From assembly GCF_001632365.1 (NCBI RefSeq), contig NW_024468530.1, forward strand, positions 248,001 through 312,000: 64,000 nucleotides of DNA, written 5' to 3'. The stretch is from Laetiporus sulphureus 93-53. Taxonomy: Eukaryota; Basidiomycota; Agaricomycetes; Polyporales; Laetiporaceae. Positions 23,901-35,195 of the stretch are shown here, one piece after another (position 1 is the first letter of the stretch; each line of letters begins with the position of its first letter). The translations under genes were made by a program, and so were the position numbers. Under the pieces are notes generated by a model. That model was given only the letters and a program-made list of their open reading frames with translations, ran no database searches and was not told the origin of the DNA.

Positions 23901-26440
23901 GCCTCCACGTTCCTAGAAAGGGGAATCACATAAGCATGTGGTCTCAGATATAAGAACGTGCATCAGTCCACCACGCACTTGACATCCGTTGCCTTCTGCA
24001 ACCATAACCTCACCACACCGATGGGAGGTACATACTGGTCTATACCGTGCAGGCTGCCGGGCATGTTCAGCGGCCTCCACTCGACGCTCAACCGCATTTT
24101 TCCGCTCTTGCAACTGCTCAGAGGCCACCAATCTTTGCCCGCTTCCTTTGATGCATTTATCAAATCATCCAGACGAACATTCATATAGCCGATGATAGGG
24201 TCTCGCAGTATGTCGCGGTCGTCGATAACCTTGACGGTGATGATCGATGACAAGCGATCCATACAGAGAAACTCCGTACTTGACTCCCAAACCGGATTGT
24301 TCGTGTGCTTGACTTTCTTCGTCTGGTAAGTTGGTTTGCGGTTCCCGTCGAGATGCACGCGTACGAATGGATTGAGGTCGTTGGACATAGACTTCGTGTG
24401 GTCAAGTTCCTTCGCTTGGTGCAACGTCAAACGAGCAATTCCAACCTCTACACTTATTGTCAATAATGCACACAAGTAGCGGCAGAACCAACTCACTGGT
24501 ATCCATCGGCAACATCTCCTTCCCACCGGAATCTACTTCTGGCTTCAAGATAGGATAGAACGAGACATCGAACCGAATCGTGCCCCTTTGTTTTCCGTCT
24601 TTCAGGATTGGAGCATCAATGCCCTCCTGTGTCGAGTCTTCGCGCAGCTTCGACATGTCAAAAACCGCGCTTCCGATTTCGGAGTCCTTTCGATGCTCAT
24701 TCCAGTCAACAACAGAGAGTACAAGCGACTCTGTGAGGTTGTTGACGAGCAGAAACTTGGTTTCCATCCATGTCGGGTTGGAGCTTGCGGAAATCTGTCA
24801 GACGAGGCAAAGAGAACCCTCAAGACTGGATACGTACGTGTCGTGCTTGTAGGTAGTTCGTGCGAGCTCCGCCCGATTGTTGATGCTCAGACTAACGTAA
24901 GGATCGGGAGTACCACCGGCAATCTTCGTACTCTTCAAGCCGCGTGCTGTCTGCACAGTCACCTGAATCACGCCTACGGCCGTATCTATCGGTTCGCCGG
25001 ACAGAAGCTGCTCTAAGTTGAGCGTGAACACGTTGGGAGCGTACATCATTGGTGCCAGCGTGGCGTGAACGGTGTCGCGGATGAATGAGGACAAGCCCGG
25101 AATCTGCGGCGCAGGTTACAACGAAGCTAAGGCAAGCGCACTCAGAATACTCACAAATGATATGTCGAACCCAAAGGTCTCGCCACCAATTGGTTTCAAC
25201 GCCCAGTCAATTACCGGTTTCTCCAAGAAGGAGAGATCTACAAGCTGGATGTGTGGGAATGTCGTCATCAACTTCATCCGTACCCGAAGTATGCCCGAGA
25301 AGGAGAGATCCTCAAGCAGGATGGGCATCGTTGCGCTTGCAATGCCTTTTCCGACGCGTACTGACAGTACGATCTTCGGGTTCACCTTGTCCTTGATCTG
25401 CCTCTTTGTCATATCAGATGTATCATTCGGGGTGAACGAAATGGCCCAATCCATCAGCACTACATCGTCCTCCGTCCGCGGGCTCGTCTTGACCTTGTCG
25501 ACTCTGGGCGCCTTCGTGCCGAGAGTAAAGGTACTCAATCGAAGGCTTTCTAGGAAGGTAGGGCAGTTCGTACTCAAGATCTGGTCGACAGATGCGATGA
25601 TTGTCTGGGAGAGCACCGGCTCGTAGATCAACCAGAATCGGTCCAGGAAGTTATTCAACCAATCGGCGCTTTCGAATTCGGTCTCCAGTCTTGTCTTGAC
25701 GAGTTCGCGCTGGATGTCATCCCGTGCGCGTCGTCGCATGCGTGACATGGAAGTTGTGTAGTAGGTGTTGCAGAACGCAAGCAGTAGCAAGAGCCAGCCC
25801 CATCCAAAGTTGAAACGCGTAAAGTAATGTGACATCACGACAGCCTAATCATCATACTGAGTGCTTCGCTGTCACAGAGGATACTGTACTACTCACCGCT
25901 ACGACGAGGGCGGCGTTGTGATACCAGTCCCCGTAGAACTGCTCGCTGAGGAAGGTCTGCAGAATGTACTTGTCTTTCTCCTCATCTTCGGCCTTCGGAC
26001 GAGTATCGATTCCGCTGACTTCGCGCCAGCCAACCGTGTACCAGTCCGGAACAGCAGGTGCAGGCCCCACAGGCATAGACCCAGGGACCTGTGGCTCTAG
26101 TGTTGGTGGCGTCTCGCCCCCATTGGCTTTCTCATCCACATTCTCAATTGTGATTGTAGGCACTATGTTGCTGTTGCCCGTGCCAACCGGAACCTCTGGT
26201 GACGAAGATCAACTTCACCCTCCAAAACCGTTACGGATAAGGCACACCTTTCCCGACCGCATCAGGTTCGGCCTGGTTCAGCTTAAGTTTCTCCTTCTCC
26301 TTTCCAGCAATAGCGGCCTTCTCCTGGGGAGGCATATCTGGGTCGAATGAATGTACAGCGACGCGACCCTTGGCGGCATCATCTTGCACAATGCCATTGA
26401 CCTTCGCTTGGGTTTCAGGAGATGTGGCCTGCCCATTCAT
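20981..26440 (-). CDS. Tricalbin-like ER-plasma membrane tether (SMP plus multiple C2 domains)
   Basis: Orthologous in architecture to yeast Tcb1-3 and to extended synaptotagmins, which bridge cortical ER and plasma membrane and move lipids. In order: a hydrophilic N-terminus; a hydrophobic hairpin (HYFTRFNFGWGWLLLLLAFCN) for ER anchoring; an SMP domain from DWLNNFLDRFWLIYEPVLSQ to GFDISF; then C2 domains. Clear C2 cores are VIQVTVQTARGLKSTKIAGG with DPYVSLS, the segment with DLNPFVRVHLDG, SDPYVRVQIN, GGKSDPFVVFYLNGQKVYKS, and a last divergent one with KPYVVVRVGDKEYK. One further C2-like block near 22600 looks degenerate. It ends at 20981. Several acidic calcium ligands are present in the GGKSDPFV domain, less so in the last. 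Start at MNGQATSPE. More than ten introns. Confidence 0.92.
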
Positions 26441-27974
26441 CGTTGGGGACGGAAAGTACTCTCGGTGGATAATAGGATGTGGTAGGGTATAAGATGGGGA
26501 CAGAACGAGCGTGGCAGGGTGAAGAAGGCGGAGCGGGGCGAGCCAGGGGCGCTCATAAGCGCGCGAAGCATTCTATGACGCGGACGACCCCAGCCACCGC
26601 CGCCTCCGCATTGCTGTACTGCATTCCTCGCTCGAGCAGTGCGAACGCACTTCAACTGTTATTTCTTCTACGAACAAATCGTCTCTATAGGTCTTGTACT
26701 TGACATCAAGCTCTTCAATGGGAGCAGGTATCATCCCTGGCCCTAACCATTGCCAAGCCTGCACAGTCGCATTGCGTAAGCGCTATTACAAAGGTTATTC
26801 AATTCTGCATAGCATAGCTGTGTATATAACAATTTGCATGAACTCGTTTTCTGTTCCGGCATACTTCATGACGAATTCTCTAAGTTGCCGGGTGGAGAGC
26901 CAATCATGCATGTGTTTAATAGTTTAACACCGCTTATATTTTGACAGCAGATCGGAATGGAGACATGCATCGGCTTTGTCTGGACTCGAGGGTCGTGGCT
27001 GCACAATATCGTCCGAACCTTCAGCGCTCTTCAGCAGCACAACTTGAGAACGGCTGAATGGTGACAGTGCTGGAGATAAACTGCAGTACAAGATTCAGGT
27101 TGAGGGCAGTTGCGTCACCGCCGGCTCCTATTATCAAGCCCTCTCCACAAGAGTTGCTATTCATAGTTCATGTCTCGGGGTCTCACTGTGAACGATCCCA
27201 GAATGGGCAAGTCATTTTGCAATCAAGGTGCTCACCGCTGTCTGTTTTTTCCGCGGGCTGTGGCGGCCGCGTCTGTCTGGTTCCGAGCACACCTGCTGCA
27301 GTCCTGGGAGCCGCGAGAGATAATCAAGATGCATGCTCCTATAGTCCGCATTTGCGAACATTTAGGAATGCAATGCGCTGCGGCGCAGATAGCTATTCTC
27401 TGCGATAACATCAGCCAGCCTCCAGCTGGTAGCACGACGATACTGCTATCATTATACTGCAGCGTCGCCGCTGTCACAGCGTGATAGGATCGGTTTCTTA
27501 TGGCTCTGGGTGAGCGACGTCGTGTGGCCCCGAGTAAGAACGTTACCGCATGGCAGTGGAGTGTATTCCAAATAATGCTTGGCACATAAAAGGCTGGTTT
27601 GTCCATAAACGTATGTCTTACTGCAGCGTTTCGATTTTCAATGGCTTGAAAAAAGGCACCGCTCTCTTTGAGAGTTCTACTCTGATAACCCAAGTACGAC
27701 TTGAGACGATTGTATTAGATTTGCTTGAGCCACTTTGTTGGTGAAACTTCCAAAGTAGATCCCAATGTCGGCTGTTAGATTCAGATCAACATATATGCGC
27801 ACTTGATTACCTGCCACAGCTGCATGAAAATGTCATGTCCATGTTCTTGATCGCTCCAATGACTGTTGAGGCAAAACAAAGCGATTTGAAGCGAGGCGAA
27901 TGTATCATGTATGCGCACCTGTTGGCAAGATGCCTTATACAATTCCATACTTCCCCTAACCGCTTATTGTCCGC
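26441..27974. other. Gene-poor interval upstream of the tricalbin gene
   Basis: About 1.5 kb. The first 300 bp are the tricalbin promoter and 5' untranslated region. ORFs up to 153 aa exist (27232-27693, minus) but have no hydrophobic, domain or codon features suggesting a real protein. I find no tRNA, hairpin array or transposon end. Composition is lower in GC than the genes. Confidence 0.45.
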
Positions 27975-28174
27975 TCATTTGATGAATGCTTCGTGCGTCC
28001 CGTAAAGATCACGATAGTCCGGGAGATTAGAGGGAGAGCAGCTGTGTAAGTAAAGATTATTGAGCAAACATCGCTCAGCGGTGCATGGATGTTCACGATT
28101 TACCACAGATGAGCGATAGAAGTGGCTGACGAAAGAAAGCGAGCCGGATTTAGATGACAACGTTCAGACGCCAT
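27975..28174 (-). CDS. Possible 45-aa mini-gene, two exons
   Basis: A minus-strand ATG in good context (catcATGGCG) at 28174 opens a 71-nt exon. Removing a 62-nt intron (28103-28042: donor GTAAAT, acceptor acttacacag) joins it in frame to a second exon ending at a TGA at 27975-27977. The predicted 45-residue product has paired cysteines at the junction (HLCCSPSNLPDYRDLYGTH) and a Cys near the start. The N-terminus (MASERCHLNPARFL) is not a classical signal peptide. A TATA box sits 63 nt upstream. I recognise no family. It could instead be a non-coding transcript. Evidence is only the co-occurrence of promoter, start, splice sites and stop. Confidence 0.3.
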
Positions 28175-28236
28175 GATGAGAGAACTGGAGAGAGGATGAT
28201 AGGTGGAGACAAGAGCACATTAGCCAAAAGACATGC

Positions 28237-28244
28237 TTTATATA
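28237..28244 (-). promoter_or_regulatory. TATA box, minus strand
   Basis: TATATAAA on the minus strand, followed after about 63 nt by the ATG of the putative mini-gene. It lies in a 339-bp gap before the plus-strand Ugo1-like gene, so it points away from that gene. Confidence 0.45.
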
Positions 28245-28513
28245 CCCTCAACGAGGCTGATGTCACGGCGTGAAGCAAGAGGCAGCCATCCTACGGCTCA
28301 CGGACGTGTTACACACGTGACCGTGTCAGAGTTCGGCAGCGTCATGGCACCAAACTGGTGCAAACAGCGCGCTCGCCGTGCGCGGTGCGTTGTGCGCTCG
28401 GCCGCTGAGGTTCTCCCGATCTCAGCTGTACACTGCTACTCAACCAGTTGCTTGTTTTTGTATCCCTGTCATTTAAGACAACAGATCGTGAAGATTTTGT
28501 GCATGTTCCCAAC

Positions 28514-30151
28514 ATGACTTCCCCACCCTCGTCTCTGCGGGATTTGTACGCAGCACCATCCAACGCGTGGTCGTTTGCCCCACCATTACCTCCAGCTGCA
28601 TCGGAAAATACATTGAGCATTGGTGCGCAAGCATCCTCATCTTCCTCACCATCTTACCAGTGGTCAACGCGCACCAACGGCACAAATCCGCTCTTTGACT
28701 TGTCCGCGACTTTCGATGAGGACGAGTCCGGAGTCGATGTAACGGTCTTGCTGAAGGGCCTTGCGGCTGCTGCATTCATGCAGTATGCGACAACCGCTCT
28801 GGTCATGCCGTGGGAAGTCGGCAAGCTGCTCTTGCAAGTGCAGTGGGTACCTCGAGATACCGGGGAGGTTCCCCGAGGAGCGGTGCTCACAACAGATGTC
28901 ATAGAGGAGGAAGGAGAGGTGCGGTATGATCTACATAACTGCATTTCGAACGCGCAGCATTGATACCCAGGCTGCGATCTGACCAGCTCAGCGATGACTC
29001 TAACGAAAACGATGCGTACTTTGCGGACCCAGCCAAGCTCGACTCCGCTTCCTCTAGCCTGCCCCCTCCACGGCTCGCTGACGAGCGGGGGTACGTTGTG
29101 CGGCAGTCTGTCCTTGAAGAAGGCACAATACCAGAGTATGTCATACCCGTTGGTACAGCAAATGGCACGTGGGGCATGATGAAGCAATTGGGACGTTTTC
29201 GCGCGGAGGGTTGGCTCTCGCTATGGAAAGGTACTGTCGCTTGCATTGTATGCTGCTCATGCGACCTGATACAAACTTGTACCAGGATTGCTGACCTCCA
29301 GCATTAATGATGCGTTATTTGCCGTTCTGGAGCCCCTCTGCCACAGCTTGCTGCAAGCCGTGCTCTTTCCTCCTCCCAGCGATGTTTTGGCAGCTCCGTC
29401 CTCCTCCTCATCCCCCCTCCTTCTCCCAGTAGCATCACACGTTCTCACGGGCTTTATCCTCTCCCCTCTCGACCTCATACGTACACGACTCATCATTCAG
29501 TCCTCCCTCCCGCGCTACCGCACCTACTCCGGACCCATCGACGCACTCCAACAGATCCTCGCGCAGGAGGGCGGGCTCCGCGGTGTGTACCTGCACCCAC
29601 ACCTGCTCATCCCGGCGCTCCTTGACTGTACGCTCCGAGCGCTCATCCCACTCGCGCTACCCGGGATCGTCGCGTCCTATCTCGGGTTCGGCACGCGCCT
29701 GACGCCTGAGACACACCCGCTTCTGTGGACAGTTGCAGAGTTGCTGGGCAGCTGCGCGGGCCTGCTCGTCACACTGCCTATTGAGACGGTCAGGCGGCGG
29801 TTGCAGGCACAGGTACGGGGCAACGCAAAGCCGATTAAGGCATGTGTCGAGCTGCGGCCTGCGCCCTACAACGGCGTCGTGGACGCACTGTGGCATATCA
29901 TCACGGAGGAGCGGTCGGACCTGCCGGTGAAGCGGAAGGGCCGGGCGAGGAAAGCGGCACACGCGAAGGGGAAGGGCAAGGCGGCGGAGGGATACGAGGA
30001 GGAGGGCGTGGAGGGCGAGAGCTGGACGCGGAATACGGGCATCGGGCAGCTGTACCGCGGGTTGGGCATGCGGGTCGCTGCGAGCTTTGCGGTGTTTGTG
30101 CTGGCGATGGTCGGAGGTGAAGAGCCGGATGCTGGGTGGGCGGAGCTCTGA
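28514..30151 (+). CDS. UGO1: Ugo1-like mitochondrial carrier family protein
   Basis: Mitochondrial outer-membrane relative of the solute carriers; in yeast Ugo1 links Fzo1 and Mgm1 during mitochondrial fusion. N-terminus MTSPPSSLRDLYAAPSNAWSF matches the basidiomycete Ugo1 style (an L-R-D-L-Y motif and acidic stretch, no presequence). Three exons are joined by introns near 28925 and 29230. Carrier features: VTVLLKGLAAAAFMQYATTA with PWEVGKLLLQ, then SPLDLIRTRLIIQS and LPIETVRRRLQAQ, which keep the PxD/ExxR/K carrier signature in two repeats. A Lys/Gly-rich insert (residues following KRKGRARKAAHAKGKGK) lies just before the last helix. The degenerate first repeat favours Ugo1 over a transporting carrier. 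It ends at 30151. Confidence 0.82.
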
Positions 30152-30683
30152 TGGCCTCGTAGCTATCTGAGTCATTGGCTATCTCACAACTCACATACAA
30201 TAGCGCTATCATCATCTGCGTACGCGAATTATCATATCGAAGGAAGGTACACATACGGTGCTACTGCCCAGAGCGTTGGTATGCGCGTGAACCCTCCGGC
30301 GTTAGCTGTTCCGTCTCTAAAATTGGGGGAACAATCGCAAGGTCAAATGGACAGCACGTCAACACCACCACACGGATATGGAGGGAATGCAAGCCTAGAG
30401 CGAGCACATGTCTGCTACGTCGACGTATCTGTATAAATCACTCTTCGTTCATTCATCCGCTAATTCATCAACCAGTCAATCTTCCCTTCCGGCGCGCTGG
30501 GCCTGACGGCGTGCAGCTTGCGGTTCCCAGTACAGTAAATGAGCGACATTTATCTATCGCCCTGCCAACGTCAGTGCGAGCCCTGAGTGCCTGGGCGTGG
30601 TACGTACGAACCACAGATCCCACACGTACGGCATGCGGCGCTGCTTGAGAATGCCCCCAAAATCGAAAATTCCAATTCAGCCT
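30152..30683. other. Intergenic, convergent 3' ends
   Basis: About 530 bp between the Ugo1-like gene and the 3' end of the Myb-C2H2 gene. Nothing recognisable; presumably untranslated regions and terminators. Confidence 0.5.
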
Positions 30684-32909
30684 TCATTCCGCCCGCACGG
30701 CGGAAGCCTTGGCCTGTGTCTTCTCCGCCATCTTCCGCACCAAAGCCGGGGGGACCGCGTCCAACTGCGCGGGCAGCTCATTCGGGTGTCCCTGCATGCG
30801 GGAAGCGGTGAATATGTCAGTGAACTAAGGGTCGATGCAAGACAATAGCAAGCAGAAGCGTACGTGCGCAAGGTGGTATCGCAGCCCACTGAGCTGCTTG
30901 TACCGGTTGGGACAGTGCCGGTGGGGACAGGGATACGTCTTTCTTGGTTTGGTAACGGCTGGGGTTGCCTTTGCGGTGCCTGCCTCTGCCTCGCGGCCGT
31001 TTTCGGGTTCTCGGTTATCAGGCACATCTCTCGCAGTTGTGCTTGGGTCTGCAGCTGCGTTGTCCTCGGCGGCCGCGGCCGGAAGGGTCGAGAGCGCCTG
31101 TTGGAAGTGCGTCTTTGAGCTGATCAAGGATAGCGTGTCAGAGTCAATTGTCGGATGCAGTGTTTCAGGAACGCACATTTGCAGATGATATTGCAGGCCA
31201 TTGATGCTCTGCAATGAACGTCAAAATTAACTGAATGTTCGCATTATGAGTGCCTAGACAAACCTTCCAGCTCTTCTTGCACCCAGCCAACCCGCACCTG
31301 AACGGTGTGCTGCCTCCAAAATCCTCCGTATGCTCCGCCTTGCTGTGGTCAGATAGTTCCTTTGACGTCGCAAAACGGGACTTGCTTTCAGAGACATCTG
31401 TAGGCCAGCAGGTGAGATGCCCACAGGCATACGCCAGCACCGATGTGCTGAACCGTGCGTGATCAATCAAAGGAGAAAGAAAAAGATTGAGACGTGATGC
31501 TCACTCTGAGGTAGCAGGCAAGCTTGAAGACAGGCGGGGAGAAGGACCACGGCGCGTAGCGCGGCGTTGCTGTACCCAGTCTTTCGCCTTCTGCTTTGGG
31601 TCACGATAATAGTTTCGACTTCCCGTAGCTTCTACAGTTGCGTCCCCATTTTCATAAACGAATAATTGTGAGGCTAACACGACAGAGGGGCGATCGGCGG
31701 CCTCCTCCGGAACACCAGCCGTTGGATGATTTATATCGGAAGAATCAGGCGGGGTAGCGTTGGATGACGCACTCGTTCCAGGACAAGCGCTATATGGCTG
31801 ACTGGAAACTTCTTCTGACCTGAAAGGAGTCGTACCTCTGTCGATTACTGGTGCTCCATTCACTACATCTGGGGGCGCTCCGGGCACATAGCCATGGTTA
31901 TTGTCCTCAGGATTGAATGGTAGAGTCTGCGGAGGGTGCACATCCTGGGCCGCCTGGGGTGGTTGTGTATAGTAGCCATCATAATCTTGGAACGGCTGAT
32001 AACTCTGATCAAACTGATATTGAGGGTAGTCGAATTGCTGTGGCCCGCTGTGCAGGGTAGATTGTGCAATTGCACGGTCCGGGGCATACGCGTAAGTCTC
32101 AGGCATCTCGGAGTAATAGGGACTCCCGGAAACGAGAGTTTCCGACGGCACACTTGCAAAAGGCACAGAGGAAGGTGCGGCATGCTCAGCGGGGGGGTTC
32201 CAATACCCTTGAGGCGCAACCTCGGGAGGTATATCCCACTGAGGCTGCAGTGGTTCCACAGGCTGCTGCGACGTGGCAGTCGAGGCAGCATTGCTGGGCC
32301 CAGCATCTCTAGTAGCGGCAGCTTTCTTCTTCCTCTCCAGCATTCTCCATCTAGTACGATACATTCAGGATAATTGCACACATAGAGTGATATGCACGTA
32401 CCTGTTTCGACATGCCAGTCCACTCCGCTGGAGTTCCTGGCCAATTTGGCCCCAACGACCGCCGAGTCTATTGTATGCTTCCAGAAGCCGAGCATCCTCG
32501 TCTGAAGTCCACTCGTCCCGCTTCAGTGAAGGATCCAGCGCTTCACGATATCGCTTCGAGCAGGCATCATCGGTGCGCCCTGAGATATGACGTGCTATGA
32601 CAGCCCATTTCGTCGAGTGTATGGCGTAGAGCGAGAGGAGGAGCTGGTCCTCTTCTGGCGTCCACGCTGACTTCTTCACGTTTGGAGACAAAGAGTGAAG
32701 CCATCTCTGACAATTGGGATAGACATGACGCAGTGTGCAAATGATTAAAGCGTGAACAAGCCCACCTTCCTGCAAGCCTTATTCGTACGACCCGGCACAG
32801 AAAGGGCGACGATCTTCCAGTTGTCATTCTCGCCGTGGACCGCAACTGCCTGGATGAGCAAGTTATCTTCCTCTTTTGTCCATGGCTTCCCGACTCCTCT
32901 TTCCTGCAT
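30684..32909 (-). CDS. Three-repeat Myb/SANT protein with C-terminal C2H2 zinc fingers
   Basis: Probable nuclear DNA-binding regulator. The start is ATG 32909 (MQERGVGKPWTKEEDNLL), though an upstream exon is possible because the ATG sits in a polypyrimidine-AG context. Three Myb repeats follow: KPWTKEEDNLLIQAV with GRTNKACRKRW; SAWTPEEDQLLLSLYAIHST with GRTDDACSKRYREAL; and DEWTSDEDARLLEAYNRLGG with GLACRNRW. Next is a long Pro/Gln/Tyr-rich, probably activating, region. After an intron near 31490 the frame continues into Cys/His units: FRCGLAGCKKSWK with GLQYHLQ, and YPCPHRHCPNRYKQLSGLRY with HLAHGHP; the latter resembles Sfp1-type fingers. It ends KASAVRAE at 30684. All junctions I checked keep frame, so one fused gene is favoured over two genes. 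Divergent from PRP17, 190 bp apart. Confidence 0.8.
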
Positions 32910-33099
32910 TAGCAGAGAGCATAGGACAACAGCACAAGAAATGCAGCCAGTCACCGGTCAAGAATCAGACAAGCAGCGACAGTCCAGGGAATTTAGCATG
33001 CATTGTCTCCGCGTGCGCTTGCCGAAATGTTTTGATCGAGCTACAGCCACCCGCGCTAAGGTTACGTAACGGGACGTGCTTGCCTTGCCTGCTGCCTCC

Positions 33100-35195
33100 A
33101 TGTCGTTCATCCCAGGCTACTCCTCAGGCGAAGACGACGGCCCTATATCGGCCACCCAGGATGTCTTCGGGCTCACTTCTCTTCCTGCGGCGAAGAAGCC
33201 GCGCATTGACGAGCTCAGTGCATCAGGGTCTGCCCCCTCTATTGCCCCGGATGCCGCGCCAGATGTACTGGCAGAGGTGAGCACGTCTAATGCCAATTCG
33301 CAATGAGAACACGCTAAACGAATGTATAGGACCCTTTAAACCAAACATCTCTGATTACACGACCAACAGACACGCGCATGAACGTGAACATCCCGTACAA
33401 TGACATGATACTGCCCCTCCAAGGGCCCGAAAACCCCTTCGGAGACCGCGACCGTTTCCTCAACCAGAACGCGCTCGCTGGACATGTTGAGGAGCAGGCC
33501 ATGACAGATCATTCTTTCCGACAGCAGCACCTCACACACGCCATCCTCGGTTACTCCGCCAATCCGTCTGTGGATCCCAACGCCCCGGCCGTCCTCGGCT
33601 CGCTCCAGAAGGCAGAGGCGAACAACTTCGCGACCATCGGCGCATTAAAGGCGCCAAAGAAGGAGAGGATGGAATTGAAGCGGAAGCGGAAGCCGAAGGG
33701 CGATCTCGAAGTTGTGGACGGTGATGGTGCCTACGAAGGGCCGTGGTCGAGGTGGGAGAGCGACGAGCCACATAACCTGCTGCTCGGCGAGGAGGTGGCT
33801 GAGGAGGAAGAGGAAGAGGAAGAGGAAGCGCCAGAGGAGCCGGTGCAGATGAAGAAGGCGAAACCGAAGCGCGGCGCGCCGGGGCTGGAGTCGTCCGTGT
33901 TCCATGGCAAGTCGATGTACGACTACCAGGGCCGGACGTACATGCATCCCCCCATCGCAGAGGCGCCGCAGCTACTGCAGGAGGCGGGCTCACAAGAATC
34001 GTTCATCCCGAAGGTTTGCATACACACATGGACGGGACACACGCAGGGCGTATCGGTCATTCGCTTGTTCCCGAATACAGGCCACCTTCTTCTCAGCGGC
34101 TCCATGGACACGAAAATCAAGGTTTGCATCTTCGCTGCCAGCAGATTGATTCTCTTATTCACATACTTGACAGTTATGGGACATCTATACCCACGGCAAC
34201 TGCCTCCGCACCTTCCATGGTCACATGAAGGCTGTCAAGGACGTGACGTTCTCGAACGATGGCCGCAAATTCCTATCGTGTGGATACGATAGGCAGATGA
34301 AACTATGGGACACAGAGACCGGGCAGTGCTTGAAGCGGTTCAGCAACGGCAAGATTCCATACGTCGTACGGTTCCATCCGGATGAGGACAAACAACACAT
34401 TTTCCTCGCGGGTATGTCGGACAAGAAAATCATTCAGGTGCGTTCGGTTCGTCTTCTCGCATACAGTTGCATTGAGAACGTTCGAACAGTACGACATCAA
34501 CACCGGCGAAATTACGCAGGAATACGACCAGCACCTGGGCCCGGTGAATACCATCACGTTCGTCGACGAGAATCGACGCTTCGTCACAACCTCCGACGAC
34601 AAAACGATCCGAGCATGGGACTTTGACATCCCAGTGGTCATCAAGTATATCGCAGAACCACACATGCATTCGATGCCCGCGGTAACCGTCCATCCAAATA
34701 GTGAGTGGCACGTGCACGGTCGACGCGAAATGAGTATTCTGACGACCGCTTCGATAGAGAAATACTTCGCTGCACAGTCCCTTGACAACCAGATCCTCGT
34801 ATACAGTACGGATAACTTCAGGCAGGCACGGAATAAGCGGTTTGCGGGACATTCCGTCGCGGGCTATGCCTGCCAGGTCGGGTTCTCACCCGACGGGAAG
34901 TGGATAAGTAGCGGCGATGGCGAGGGGAACGTCGTGTTCTGGGAATGGAAAACAGGGCGAATCAAATCACGTCTTAAGGCACATTCGAAGGTCGTTATCG
35001 CACACGAGTGGTTGCCTCACGAGACGGTATGTAATTCTCTACGGCTCGGCACTGCCTTAGCGATTTTGACGACATGTTGCATTTCTCAGTCGAAAGTCGT
35101 GACGGCATCTTGGGATGGCCTGATCAAGCTATGGGTGAGTCAAACAAGCTTGTCCCCTCTTTTCTACCTTGCTTATCCGTACGTCATAGGACTGA
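33100..35195 (+). CDS. PRP17: Pre-mRNA splicing factor Prp17/Cdc40, WD40 repeat protein
   Basis: Second-step splicing factor of the catalytic spliceosome; in yeast its loss also delays cell-cycle progression. The N-terminus [15 protein letters not shown] is followed by an acidic/Lys-rich region ([14 protein letters not shown]), the conserved [14 protein letters not shown] block, then seven WD40 blades: [40 protein letters not shown] with MKLWD, and later [20 protein letters not shown] with FWEW. The C-terminus [16 protein letters not shown] is completed by a final intron; the stop is at 35193-35195. Start at ATG 33100. The frame is open further upstream only with a non-ATG codon. Confidence 0.94.

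Noticed and set aside
27232..27693. 153-aa minus-strand ORF as a gene
   Set aside because: No domain, no splice logic, Cys/Arg-rich random-looking composition.
30684..31450. Separate C2H2 zinc-finger gene
   Set aside because: No ATG or promoter is visible between it and the Myb part, and a normal intron joins the two frames, so one gene is favoured.
33076..33100. Upstream start for PRP17
   Set aside because: The codon at 33076 is GTG, not ATG; the ATG at 33100 gives the family-like N-terminus.
33532..33993. Long antisense ORF over PRP17, and similar ones over MCM3 and tricalbin
   Set aside because: They mirror GC-rich coding DNA on the opposite strand and show no protein features of their own.
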